From NCBI GenBank assembly GCA_028701415.1, contig JAQVQU010000049.1, positions 1-10,038 on the forward strand: a stretch of DNA of 10,038 nucleotides. Reading direction: 5' to 3'. This document shows, in pieces, positions 1-6,653 of this stretch. This DNA is from Clostridia bacterium (GTDB lineage: Bacteria; Bacillota; Clostridia; Christensenellales; DTU072). Position numbers and translations under genes: made by a program. The stretch's first letter is position 1, and each line of letters begins with the position of its first letter. The notes beneath the pieces were generated by a model. That model saw only the letters and a list, made by a program, of their open reading frames with translations, did not search any database and was not told where the DNA came from.

Positions 1-1067
1 TCTATTTCTCTTTTTGTTTGTTGAACGGCAACCGCGGGAGTTTCTAGCAGATTGTAGTCCACAAAATAGAAATGTTTTCCATAATCTTCTTCCTTCTTCT
101 TCCTTTCGGGAAGAAGAAAGGTCACAAATTTTACCAGAAGCTTTGAGAAGGGCAGAAGGAATAAAACAGTCACTATGTTAAAAAAGGTGTGTAACATAGC
201 AATTCTAACTTCTGAGGATTCAAAGGCGGAGGTAAGCAGTTTCTCATAAGGAATAAAGAGATTGGTAAGCAAGAATAATAGAGCTCCTGTAACATTAAAA
301 ATTAGATGTATTAAAGAGACTCTTTTTGCATTTATCCCTGTTCCTATAGCTGATATCAGGGCGGTAACACAAGTCCCGATATTTGATCCCACTATTAAGA
401 ACATCCCTTGCTCAAAGCAAATTATTCCCGAAGCGCTCATTGCAATAATTATTCCGGATACTGCGCTAGAACTTTGAATAAGTGCGGTCACAAGTATTCC
501 CGCTAAGACCAACAGGACAGGATTTTTAAAGGCACAAATTAGGGAGACTATTTCGGGGCTTCCCGAAAATGATTTTGTGCTGTTTCCCATTACCGATAAC
601 CCAACGAACAACATGCCGAGACCTATAAAGATGGCTCCCATTTTTTTCGGAAGGTCCTTTTTGGACATGGACATAAAAGCTCCAATGCCTGCAAAAGCCG
701 CAAAAAAAACGGTGAGGTTAATATTTGTAACCCCACCGTAACCGAATGCCATTAATTGAGCAGTAATCGTTGTTCCTATATTCGCCCCAAAAATAATTCC
801 CGTAGCTTGCAGGAGGGACATAAAGCCTGCATTAACAAATCCGACAGTCATAACCGTCACGGCCGAGGAGCTTTGGACAATAGAAGTGGTTGCGATGCCT
901 ATTCCCAATCCAGAAAAGACATTCTTGTCCATTTTGCCGAACATCTTTTTGATGTTTTCTCCGGCAGCTGTTTCAAGTCCGTCGCCCATCATCTTTATTC
1001 CATAAAGAAATACTCCGACACCGGCGATAAACCAAAAAAATGAATATACTATGTCAAGTCCACTCAT
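1..1067 (-). CDS. Na+/phosphate cotransporter (NptA/PNaS family), 3' end outside window
   Basis: The product is an inner-membrane carrier that takes up inorganic phosphate with sodium. I read 355 codons from an ATG at 1067-1065, preceded by GGAGACGG; the frame is open to the left edge. The N-terminus has the family's FLYGIKMMGDGLE block at about residues 20-32. The fold's inverted duplication is visible as two QSSSAV signatures (65-70 and 198-203), each followed by a glycine-rich NIGT motif (GANIGTT at 94-100, GSNIGTCVTA at 227-236). Multiple hydrophobic helices run to about residue 318. The last visible stretch, VDYNLLETPAVAVQQTKREI, is the usual linker into the cytoplasmic PhoU-like helical domain, so perhaps 180-200 residues lie outside the window. 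The gene is divergent from the ATPase gene to its right. The family is certain; phosphate as the actual substrate is inferred from the family. Confidence 0.93.
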   Translation of the reverse strand, partial: MSGLDIVYSFFWFIAGVGVFLYGIKMMGDGLETAAGENIKKMFGKMDKNVFSGLGIGIATTSIVQSSSAVTVMTVGFVNAGFMSLLQATGIIFGANIGTTITAQLMAFGYGGVTNINLTVFFAAFAGIGAFMSMSKKDLPKKMGAIFIGLGMLFVGLSVMGNSTKSFSGSPEIVSLICAFKNPVLLVLAGILVTALIQSSSAVSGIIIAMSASGIICFEQGMFLIVGSNIGTCVTALISAIGTGINAKRVSLIHLIFNVTGALLFLLTNLFIPYEKLLTSAFESSEVRIAMLHTFFNIVTVLFLLPFSKLLVKFVTFLLPERKKKEEDYGKHFYFVDYNLLETPAVAVQQTKREI

Positions 1068-1294
1068 ATCCGTCTCCACTAAAACTTTAAACCAAATATA
1101 TAAACAATGTAAAGAGATATTAAAGGAACTATTCTTCAAATTATAACGATGTTCTTGATACAAAATTCAGAATCTCAAAAGGAAGGAATGCTAGAGGGTG
1201 GCAGTTTTGGCTTAATTGAATATAGATATAGCTATATGATTGCAATATGAGATAACGGTATCTTACTAAACATGTTATCAAAAATGACGCTTTA

Positions 1295-1355
1295 AAAGTT
1301 TTACGATTTATTTCGGGAAAAAGATAATTTTGGAAAGTTTTGCTATTTATTTCGG
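1295..1355 (+). repeat. Two 22-bp direct repeats upstream of the ATPase
   Basis: Copies at 1295-1316 and 1334-1355 agree at 20 of 22 positions. Both begin AAAGTTTT and end ATTTATTTCGG, and they start 39 bp apart. Each copy contains a -35-like hexamer and is followed 7-8 bp later by a -10-like hexamer, so what is duplicated appears to be a promoter-sized unit rather than a random repeat. The repeats could also be operator sites for a regulator. Confidence 0.85.
1300..1328 (+). promoter_or_regulatory. Distal promoter-like copy upstream of the ATPase
   Basis: TTTACG (1300-1305), a 17-bp spacer and GATAAT (1323-1328). It occupies the same place in repeat copy 1 as the stronger promoter does in copy 2. 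The hexamers match consensus less well, so it may be a weak second promoter or a decayed duplicate. Confidence 0.45.
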
Positions 1356-1368
1356 AAAAGTATATAAT
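1340..1368 (+). promoter_or_regulatory. Proximal sigma70-type promoter of the DUF4143 ATPase
   Basis: TTGCTA (1340-1345), a 17-bp spacer and a perfect TATAAT (1363-1368). The predicted transcript starts near 1375, leaving a very short leader with GAGG (1377-1380) nine bases before the ATG. The -35 lies inside the second 22-bp repeat. Confidence 0.7.
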
Positions 1369-1389
1369 AGTTTTGTGAGGTAAACAGAC

Positions 1390-2565
1390 ATGAAAATAAG
1401 AAAACACTATCTTGAAAAACTTATAAAATATTTAGACACTGAATTTATAAAAGTTTTAACGGGAGTAAGGCGGTCAGGTAAGTCATTTTTGTTGTCGATG
1501 TTACATGAATATTTACTTGGTGAAAATAAACAAGTTTTATATCTAAATTTTGAACATCCGGATACCTTTGAATTTCAAGATTCTAAAAGGCTTTACCAAT
1601 ATATTAAAGACATAGTTCAAGAAAGCAAAAAGATATATTTTTTATTTGATGAGATCGGACTGGTTACGGATTGGCAAAAACTCATAAATGGTCTTAGGGT
1701 TGCCTTTAACTGCGATATATACATTACTGGGTCAAATGCCAAGTTATTATCAGGAGAACTTGCCACATATTTAGCCGGTAGATATGTTGAGATAAAAATA
1801 TTTCCTCTTTCTTTAGATGAAATCAGTGAGTTTAACGGTGTTAATAATAAGGATATGAACCTTGAACAATATATTATATATGGCGGATTTCCTTCAGTTG
1901 TTTTAGTAAAAGATGAACAAATGAAAAAAGACGTATTAAGAGGCATATATGATAGTATTTTACTAAAGGATGTTGCAACTAGAGGAGGTGTTGGTCAAGT
2001 TGATATACTATTAAAGTTATCGCTCTATTTGCTAGATAATATTGGGAACCCTGTATCAAGCACTAAAATTAGTAATTACTTCAAATCAAATAATGTATAC
2101 ATACACGCTGACAGTATAAATAAATATTTGCAGTTACTAGAAGATGCTTTTATTTTTTATAAAACAACCAGATATGATATTAGAGGGAAGGAATATCTAA
2201 AAACTTTAGGAAAATACTATGTGGTAGACACAGGATTAAAGAATGTAATGCTGGGAAGGTTAAACTCTAACTTAGGTTCAATCGTTGAGAATATAGTTTA
2301 CCTAAAATTAATTAAAGATGGTTGGGATGTTTTTGTAGGTAAATATGATAATCGCGAAATTGATTTTGTATGCTTCAGAGATGGGGAGACAAAATATATA
2401 CAAGTAGCACTAAGTCTTCCTCTAAATAGCAAGAGAGAAACAGAGAATCTGCTATCAATTAAAGATAATTACAAAAGAGTGGTTGTAACTTATGACTACA
2501 AAGATGTAGGAGTAATAGATGGGATAGAAGTAATTCATTTAAGCGATTTTTTAATACTACAATAG
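1390..2565 (+). CDS. AAA-family ATPase with DUF4143 C-terminal domain
   Basis: This 391-residue protein is a full-length member of the AAA_14/DUF4143 ATPases, whose cellular role is not established. Walker A is GVRRSGKS (25-32), Walker B ends in FLFDE (84-88), and the sensor-1-like strand is YITGSN (111-116), followed by the typical ATYLAGRYVEIKIFPLSLDE stretch. GGFPSVV near residue 165 is a family landmark. The C-terminal DUF4143 part resembles a PD-(D/E)XK nuclease fold: EIDFV (323-327) supplies the Asp. Where E-x-K is expected there is QVA (338-340), so nuclease activity seems unlikely, as in one common subfamily. The start is the ATG at 1390, with GAGG nine bases upstream and a good promoter just before it. 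The gene is richer in A+T than the genes to its right, has no functional partner beside it and sits among repeats, which suggests horizontal acquisition. Confidence 0.92.
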   Translation: MKIRKHYLEKLIKYLDTEFIKVLTGVRRSGKSFLLSMLHEYLLGENKQVLYLNFEHPDTFEFQDSKRLYQYIKDIVQESKKIYFLFDEIGLVTDWQKLINGLRVAFNCDIYITGSNAKLLSGELATYLAGRYVEIKIFPLSLDEISEFNGVNNKDMNLEQYIIYGGFPSVVLVKDEQMKKDVLRGIYDSILLKDVATRGGVGQVDILLKLSLYLLDNIGNPVSSTKISNYFKSNNVYIHADSINKYLQLLEDAFIFYKTTRYDIRGKEYLKTLGKYYVVDTGLKNVMLGRLNSNLGSIVENIVYLKLIKDGWDVFVGKYDNREIDFVCFRDGETKYIQVALSLPLNSKRETENLLSIKDNYKRVVVTYDYKDVGVIDGIEVIHLSDFLILQ

Positions 2566-2573
2566 CTTAAATG

Positions 2574-2651
2574 TTGGTCAGTTTAAACTAGAAATACGGG
2601 TCAGTTTCAATTCAAAATATTGGTCAGTCTAAACCGAAAATATTGGTCAGT
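2574..2651. repeat. Four tandem GGTCAGT repeats at exact 23-bp spacing; probable IS21-type end relic
   Basis: The core (T/C)(T/G)GGTCAGT occurs at 2574-2582, 2597-2605, 2620-2628 and 2643-2651, each exactly 23 bp from the next. The first three units continue into A-rich sequence ending AAATA or AATAC; the fourth stops after GGTCAGT and runs straight into the ATPase remnant. Multiple short terminal repeats with a GGTCAGTTT-AACCG flavour are known at the ends of IS21-family elements, and unit 3 carries GGTCAGTCTAAACCG. No istA or istB coding sequence remains, so this would be an orphan end. Iterons or a regulator-binding array are alternatives. Confidence 0.7.
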
Positions 2652-3153
2652 TGCTTTGATAGCTATTTGTTTTTATTTAATAATCAAGAGCCTTTTTCAC
2701 CAAACATAAGGTCATCACTAAGAGTGAAACAAGTGGAGAAAAGGCATTTTTCTGATCCTGCAATGGCATGTGCAATGCTAAAGTTAACTCCTAAAAAAAA
2801 TGATGAAGGATTTAAACACTTTTGGTTTTATGTTCGAAGCACTAGTTGAAAGAGATTTATCAATATACGCACAGGCTATGAATGCAAAATTGTTTCATTA
2901 TCAAGATTACAAAGGAAATGAAATTGATGTTGTCATTGAAATGGATGACGGCAACTGGTGTGCTTTTGAGATAAAACTAGGTCTTGGTAAAGCAGAAGAA
3001 GGTGCTACTAATTTAATTAAGGTTTGTCAAGATATAGTTAATAATGGGGGAAAAGAACCATTGTTAAAATGTGTAATATATGGCGTTGGAAACATGGCAT
3101 ATAAAAACGCTGATGGGGTGTACATTATTCCTATCACTGCGCTAAAGGACTAA
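2652..3153 (+). pseudogene. C-terminal remnant of a second DUF4143 ATPase, frameshifted
   Basis: This is only the last third of a DUF4143 ATPase; Walker A and Walker B are absent. Frame one (2652 to about 2799) reads PFSPNIRSSLRVKQVEKRHF and then SDPAMACAMLKLTP, a conserved DUF4143 segment. Homology continues in another frame from 2800: DLNTFGFMFEALVERDLSIY, then YQDYKGNEIDVVIEMDDG and WCAFEIKLG, ending PITALKD before TAA at 3151-3153. The switch falls in a run of eight A (2793-2800); seven would restore one frame, so it is either a real slip or a sequencing error. Unlike the intact upstream ATPase, the PD-(D/E)XK residues look complete (EID and EIK), so this belongs to another subfamily and is not a simple duplicate. 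The 5' part is replaced by the GGTCAGT repeats. A short protein could start at the ATG at 2800, but no ribosome-binding site supports it. Confidence 0.85.
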
Positions 3154-3180
3154 AAGTTCAATGTAAAGAACCTGAGTTTT

Positions 3181-3200
3181 AAAATGGATGCGCCCATTTT
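3181..3200. other. Short perfect hairpin after the ATPase remnant
   Basis: AAAATGG (3181-3187) pairs with CCATTTT (3194-3200) across a six-base loop. It lies 28 bp after the remnant's stop. The stem is weak and there is no U-tract, so it is at best a poor terminator, or an insertion-element relic. Confidence 0.35.
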
Positions 3201-3255
3201 AGAAAAAATAATTTATACATTTCACACACATTATCAAAATATATTCCCTAAATTT

Positions 3256-3306
3256 ACATTTTTTGGCACATAACATTTCGCAAAAATCACATTTTTTGGC
3301 AGATAA
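3256..3306. repeat. Pair of 18-bp direct repeats (ACATTTTTTGGCA)
   Basis: ACATTTTTTGGCACATAA (3256-3273) and ACATTTTTTGGCAGATAA (3289-3306) agree at 17 of 18 positions and start 33 bp apart. The sequence differs from the 23-bp repeats upstream. Closely spaced imperfect repeats beside a gene remnant would suit a second decayed insertion-sequence end, but I cannot name the family. Confidence 0.7.
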
Positions 3307-3416
3307 TTATTTTTAATGAGGCGTTCGGAAAATTTAGTGGGTGTTCGGACTTGTATCAAAGTGAGGGTTCTTAGGCAAAGCGACAGAGAGGGCTTCCCTT
3401 ATCTAGGGTGTATTCT

Positions 3417-3446
3417 TTGACTACTTCAAGGGGGATAGTATATAAT
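3417..3446 (+). promoter_or_regulatory. Sigma70-type promoter of the phosphoglycerate mutase-like gene
   Basis: TTGACT (3417-3422), an 18-bp spacer and a perfect TATAAT (3441-3446). Transcription would begin near 3453, giving a leader of only about 13 bases that still holds the GGAGA ribosome-binding site (3456-3460). It probably serves alaS as well. Confidence 0.75.
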
Positions 3447-3465
3447 TTACCAAACGGAGAAATAA

Positions 3466-4671
3466 ATGAAATACTTAATTGTTCTTGGCGACGGTATGGC
3501 CGATAGGCCGACAAAAGAATTAGAGGGAAAAACTCCCCTTCAGGTTGCCGCTAAACCTAATATAGATATGCTTGCGAAACGTGGTACAGTGGGGTTGGTT
3601 CGTACTGTACCTAATGGTTGCGTCGCAGGAAGTGATGTAGCAAATTTATCTGTTTTAGGATATGATCCAAGGGTATATTATACCGGAAGAGCTCCCCTTG
3701 AAGCCTTGTCTATGGGTGTAAACTTAGAACAAGGAGATTTAGCCCTCCGAACTAACCTCGTTACACTATCTACCCATGAAAGCTTTTCCGAGAAAAGAAT
3801 GGTAGATTATAGTGCCGGAGAAATTCCAACAGAAGAATCAAAGAAGTTGATGCAAAATATAGAGAAACAACTCGGAAACGAGAAATTCACCTTTTATCCT
3901 GGAGTTTCATATAGACATTTGCTAGTGGTTAAACAGGGATCTCCCTCAACAATTCTAACTCCTCCACATGACATTAGTGGACAAAGAATAGACGACTATC
4001 TTCCCGAAGGAGAGGGTGCAGAGGAGTATATTGACCTTATAGTTGAGTCCGGGAAAATCCTAGAGAATCATCCCATAAATGTAAAAAGAGAAGAAGAGGG
4101 AAAGCGTCCTGCTACCCACCTTTGGTTTTGGGGAGGGGGGACAAAACCCGAACTACCAGCTTTTTCCGAAAAATATGGGTTAAATGGTGCTGTAGTTTCT
4201 GCGGTTGATTTAATGAAAGGAATAGCAAAGGGAACTGGTATGTCTGCCCCAAAAGTAAGGGGAGCTACAGGTACCCTTGAGACAAACTGGAATGGGAAAA
4301 TATCGGCAGCTATTGATGAATTTGAGTCAGGAAAAGACTTTGTATATATTCACCTTGAGGCTCCAGATGAGTGTTCTCACCAAGGAGATATTAGAGGCAA
4401 GGTAGAGGCGATAGAGAGGGTAGACTATGTTGTAGGTAAACTTTATTCCTACCTAAAGAACACAAAAGAGGCCTTCAGAATTGCCGTATTGCCTGATCAC
4501 GCAACCCCATTAAATATAATGACTCATAGCAATGAGCCAGTTCCATACTTAATATATAAAAGCGATTTAGAGCTCGAAGGGTGTACCGAATATAACGAAG
4601 AGGATGCCCAAAGGGGCCTTTACCTGGACGATGCCGGAATAATCATGAGGACGCTAATAAGCGAACTTTGA
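3466..4671 (+). CDS. Archaeal-type cofactor-independent phosphoglycerate mutase family protein (possibly homoserine kinase)
   Basis: This 401-residue protein belongs to the alkaline-phosphatase superfamily, ApgM branch (COG3635). Family activity is 3-phosphoglycerate/2-phosphoglycerate interconversion with two bound metal ions in the cytoplasm. The metal and catalytic residues are visible: D9 in VLGDGMAD, the phosphate-accepting S56 in GSDVANLSVLGYDP, D301 and H305 in EAPDECSH, D344-H345 in LPDHATP, and H354. The start ATG has GGAGA five bases upstream. Several segments (GSDVANLS, YYTGRAPLEA, HLWFWGGGTKPELP, GLNGAVVSAVDLMKGI) resemble the subgroup proposed to be a non-orthologous homoserine kinase (TIGR02535) more than archaeal ApgM as I remember them. 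No threonine-pathway gene is in the window to decide, so I leave the symbol open. The fold is certain; the substrate is not. Confidence 0.88.
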   Translation: MKYLIVLGDGMADRPTKELEGKTPLQVAAKPNIDMLAKRGTVGLVRTVPNGCVAGSDVANLSVLGYDPRVYYTGRAPLEALSMGVNLEQGDLALRTNLVTLSTHESFSEKRMVDYSAGEIPTEESKKLMQNIEKQLGNEKFTFYPGVSYRHLLVVKQGSPSTILTPPHDISGQRIDDYLPEGEGAEEYIDLIVESGKILENHPINVKREEEGKRPATHLWFWGGGTKPELPAFSEKYGLNGAVVSAVDLMKGIAKGTGMSAPKVRGATGTLETNWNGKISAAIDEFESGKDFVYIHLEAPDECSHQGDIRGKVEAIERVDYVVGKLYSYLKNTKEAFRIAVLPDHATPLNIMTHSNEPVPYLIYKSDLELEGCTEYNEEDAQRGLYLDDAGIIMRTLISEL

Positions 4672-4764
4672 TGTATTCGTAAGTATAAAAAACAGAAGAG
4701 TTGCTTTAAAAGGTTTAAGAATAACGCAAATTTAGGCTTATCAAAAATGGTAAGAAAGGATAAT

Positions 4765-6525
4765 ATGAATTCTTCAGAACTAAGAAATAAATACTTAGAG
4801 TATTTCGTAAAAAACGGACACACAAGAATTAAGAGTGCCTCTCTTATTCCTGACAACGACCCCACGGTACTTTTTACTACTGCTGGCATGCATCCCTTAG
4901 TTCCCTATCTGTTAGGAGAAAAGCATCCAGGAGGCAACAGGCTCACTAATGTCCAGAAGTGTGTTAGGACAGGGGATATCGATGAGGTTGGGGACAACAG
5001 CCACTGTACTTTTTTTGAAATGCTCGGAAACTGGTCTCTTGGAGATTACTTCAAAGAAGAGAGCATAAAAATGAGTTTTAATTTTTTAGTAAACGAACTA
5101 AAAATAGATATTAATACAATTGCGGTAAGCGTATTTGCTGGGGATGAGACTGCGCCCAGGGATATGGTTTCTGCCACTTGCTGGAAGAATCTTGGAATCA
5201 AGGAAGAGAAGATATTCTTTCTCCCCAAGAAAAACAACTGGTGGGGGCCAGCAGGAGTTACTGGACCTTGTGGACCAGATACAGAGATATTTATTGTTAA
5301 CGAGAAAGCTTCTTGCGGAGAAAATTGCTCGCCTGCTTGTAGTTGCGGGAAATACCTGGAAATATGGAATAATGTTTTCATGGAATATGAAAAAAAAGCA
5401 GACGGGTCATACGTTCCGCTATCTCAAAAAAACGTGGATACCGGAATGGGGTTAGAAAGAACAGTTTCGATACTGAACGGGAATAATTCAGTGTATGAAA
5501 TAGATGTATTTAAGCCGGTTATGGATCGCATAAAGGAACTCGCCTCCGGAGGGGAAAACATTAGAGCGAGAAGGGTTATAGCTGATCATTTAAGAACCGC
5601 GACCTTCATGCTCGGGGATGAAAAGGGAATAACTCCTTCAAATGTAGATCAAGGATATATTTTAAGAAGATTAATAAGAAGAGCCGTCCGATTTGCCAGG
5701 CTTATTTCAATAGCTCCCGAGTTTCTTCCTGAACTTGCAAAGGAATACATAAAAATATATGGAGAAACATATCCCGAGATTAAGAATAACGGAGAAAAGA
5801 TAATATCTGAACTTCAAAAAGAGATTTCGAGATTTGATGACACATTGCAAAAAGGATTGGTTGAATTTGAAAAACTTAAGAAATATATTCAAAACAACAG
5901 GATAAGTGGGAAAGCTGCATTCAGATTGTATGATACATTTGGATTTCCGATAGAAATGACGATTGAACTTGCCGAAGAAAATGGGATAACAGTCGATAAA
6001 GAAGGATATGAAGAGTGTTTTAGGGAGCATCAGGAAAAATCACATGCAGGGGCTGAGCAAAAGTTTAAAGGGGGATTGGCGGACAATAGCGAACAAACCT
6101 CTAAATTGCACACCGCAACGCATATTCTACTTGCAACGCTTAAAAAAGTATTGAAAGACAATACCATATCTCAAAAAGGGTCGAACATCACTGCTGAAAG
6201 ACTTCGCTTTGATTTTAACTTTGAAAGACCTCTAACCGAAGAGGAGATAAAGGACGTTGAAAAGGGAGTGAACGAGGTAATTAACAGAGCTTTGCCGATA
6301 ACTTGCGAAGAAATGAGCGCGGATGCAGCCCTGAAAAGCGGAGCAGAGGGCGCTTTTGCGGAAAGATACGGGGAAATTGTAAAAGTGTATACCATCGGTG
6401 ATTACAGCAAAGAGATATGCGGGGGGCCTCACGCGGGAAACACAAAAGAACTTGGAAAGTTTTCGATTTCTAAGGAGCAATCTTCATCCGCTGGGGTAAG
6501 AAGAATAAAGGCAATTTTAGAATAG
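4765..6525 (+). CDS. alaS: Alanyl-tRNA synthetase, short form without C-Ala domain
   Basis: The enzyme charges tRNA-Ala with alanine and clears mischarged Ser or Gly. I chose the ATG at 4765 (586 aa) because AAGGA (4756-4760) lies four bases before it; an in-frame ATG at 4747 has no such site. The class II catalytic domain is first: TTAGMHPLVPYLLG near 38-51, TFFEMLGNWSLGDYF (82-96) and motif 3 MGLERT (228-233). A cysteine cluster (C184, C188, C192, C194) inside the catalytic domain could bind metal. The tRNA-recognition region follows, then the editing domain with HTATH (H449, H453) and CGGPH (C552, H556), the complete four-ligand zinc site. The protein ends just after GVRRIKA, whereas most bacterial AlaRS are about 870 residues with a coiled coil and C-Ala domain. 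The natural TAG stop is followed at once by a terminator, so this is a genuine short form, as known in some spirochaetes and Patescibacteria. Confidence 0.97.
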   Translation: MNSSELRNKYLEYFVKNGHTRIKSASLIPDNDPTVLFTTAGMHPLVPYLLGEKHPGGNRLTNVQKCVRTGDIDEVGDNSHCTFFEMLGNWSLGDYFKEESIKMSFNFLVNELKIDINTIAVSVFAGDETAPRDMVSATCWKNLGIKEEKIFFLPKKNNWWGPAGVTGPCGPDTEIFIVNEKASCGENCSPACSCGKYLEIWNNVFMEYEKKADGSYVPLSQKNVDTGMGLERTVSILNGNNSVYEIDVFKPVMDRIKELASGGENIRARRVIADHLRTATFMLGDEKGITPSNVDQGYILRRLIRRAVRFARLISIAPEFLPELAKEYIKIYGETYPEIKNNGEKIISELQKEISRFDDTLQKGLVEFEKLKKYIQNNRISGKAAFRLYDTFGFPIEMTIELAEENGITVDKEGYEECFREHQEKSHAGAEQKFKGGLADNSEQTSKLHTATHILLATLKKVLKDNTISQKGSNITAERLRFDFNFERPLTEEEIKDVEKGVNEVINRALPITCEEMSADAALKSGAEGAFAERYGEIVKVYTIGDYSKEICGGPHAGNTKELGKFSISKEQSSSAGVRRIKAILE

Positions 6526-6552
6526 CAAGATTTACAACACAATAATCATACT

Positions 6553-6584
6553 AAGGTCGCAAAAGCGACCTTTTCTATTTTTTT
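6553..6584 (+). terminator. Intrinsic terminator of alaS
   Basis: AAGGTCGC (6553-6560) pairs perfectly with GCGACCTT (6565-6572) across an AAAA loop, followed by TTCTATTTTTTT. It lies 27 bp after the alaS stop and should end the mutase-alaS transcript. Confidence 0.93.
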
Positions 6585-6640
6585 AGGTGATTTTTCCATG
6601 AAAAACGCTTAGATATTCGCATAGAGAAAAAATATTGTGT

Positions 6641-6646
6641 TATTAT
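6641..6646 (+). promoter_or_regulatory. Candidate -10 box directly before the orphan gene
   Basis: TATTAT ends seven bases before the ATG, which would place the transcription start at or next to the start codon. TTCGCA (6616-6621) is the only -35-like hexamer, but its 19-bp spacer is long. The call rests mainly on the absence of any ribosome-binding site. Confidence 0.35.
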
Positions 6647-6653
6647 ATATAAA

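Larger units (their letters stand above)
1068..1389. other. Divergent intergenic region, no gene found
   Basis: This 322-bp very A+T-rich gap separates the divergent cotransporter and ATPase genes. Its right part holds the duplicated promoter unit listed separately. On the minus strand towards the cotransporter there is only a weak TATATA-type -10 candidate near 1098-1104, with no good -35. An open frame does exist on the minus strand (1141-1407), but it reads through the promoter repeats, looks like no protein I know and has poor composition, so I do not call it. The left part holds nothing else I can identify. Confidence 0.6.
3154..3465. other. Intergenic region with short repeats and the downstream promoter
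   Basis: No gene is visible in these 312 bp. In order they hold a small hairpin (3181-3200), a pair of 18-bp direct repeats, a pair of GTTCGGA heptamers 20 bp apart (3323-3329 and 3343-3349), a more G-rich stretch of unknown role, and the promoter of the next gene. The change from A+T-rich repeats to more mixed sequence near 3320 may mark the right border of the accessory segment. Confidence 0.55.

Noticed and set aside
1141..1407. 88-codon minus-strand frame between the cotransporter and the ATPase
   Set aside because: It runs antisense through the promoter repeats and the start of the ATPase, its internal repeat is only the DNA repeat read in that frame, and it resembles no protein I know.
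2574..2651. Regular short repeats as a CRISPR array
   Set aside because: The unit is 23 bp in all with only a 7-9 bp well-conserved core, and the sequence between cores is itself similar, so there are no unique spacers. No cas gene is nearby.
2643..2849. Separate small gene starting at the TTG at 2643
   Set aside because: Its first codons are the last GGTCAGT repeat and the rest matches the interior of DUF4143 ATPases, so it is part of a gene remnant rather than a gene.
4747..4764. Earlier ATG for alaS at 4747
   Set aside because: No ribosome-binding site precedes it, while AAGGA stands four bases before the ATG at 4765, and the shorter protein begins like other AlaRS.
4672..4764. T-box or other riboswitch before alaS
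   Set aside because: The 93-bp gap is too short for a T-box leader and holds no stable stem or terminator/antiterminator pair that I can see.
5046..6480. Several frames of 74-111 codons in other frames inside alaS
   Set aside because: They are shadows of the strongly conserved AlaRS reading frame, with unlikely composition and no independent start signals.
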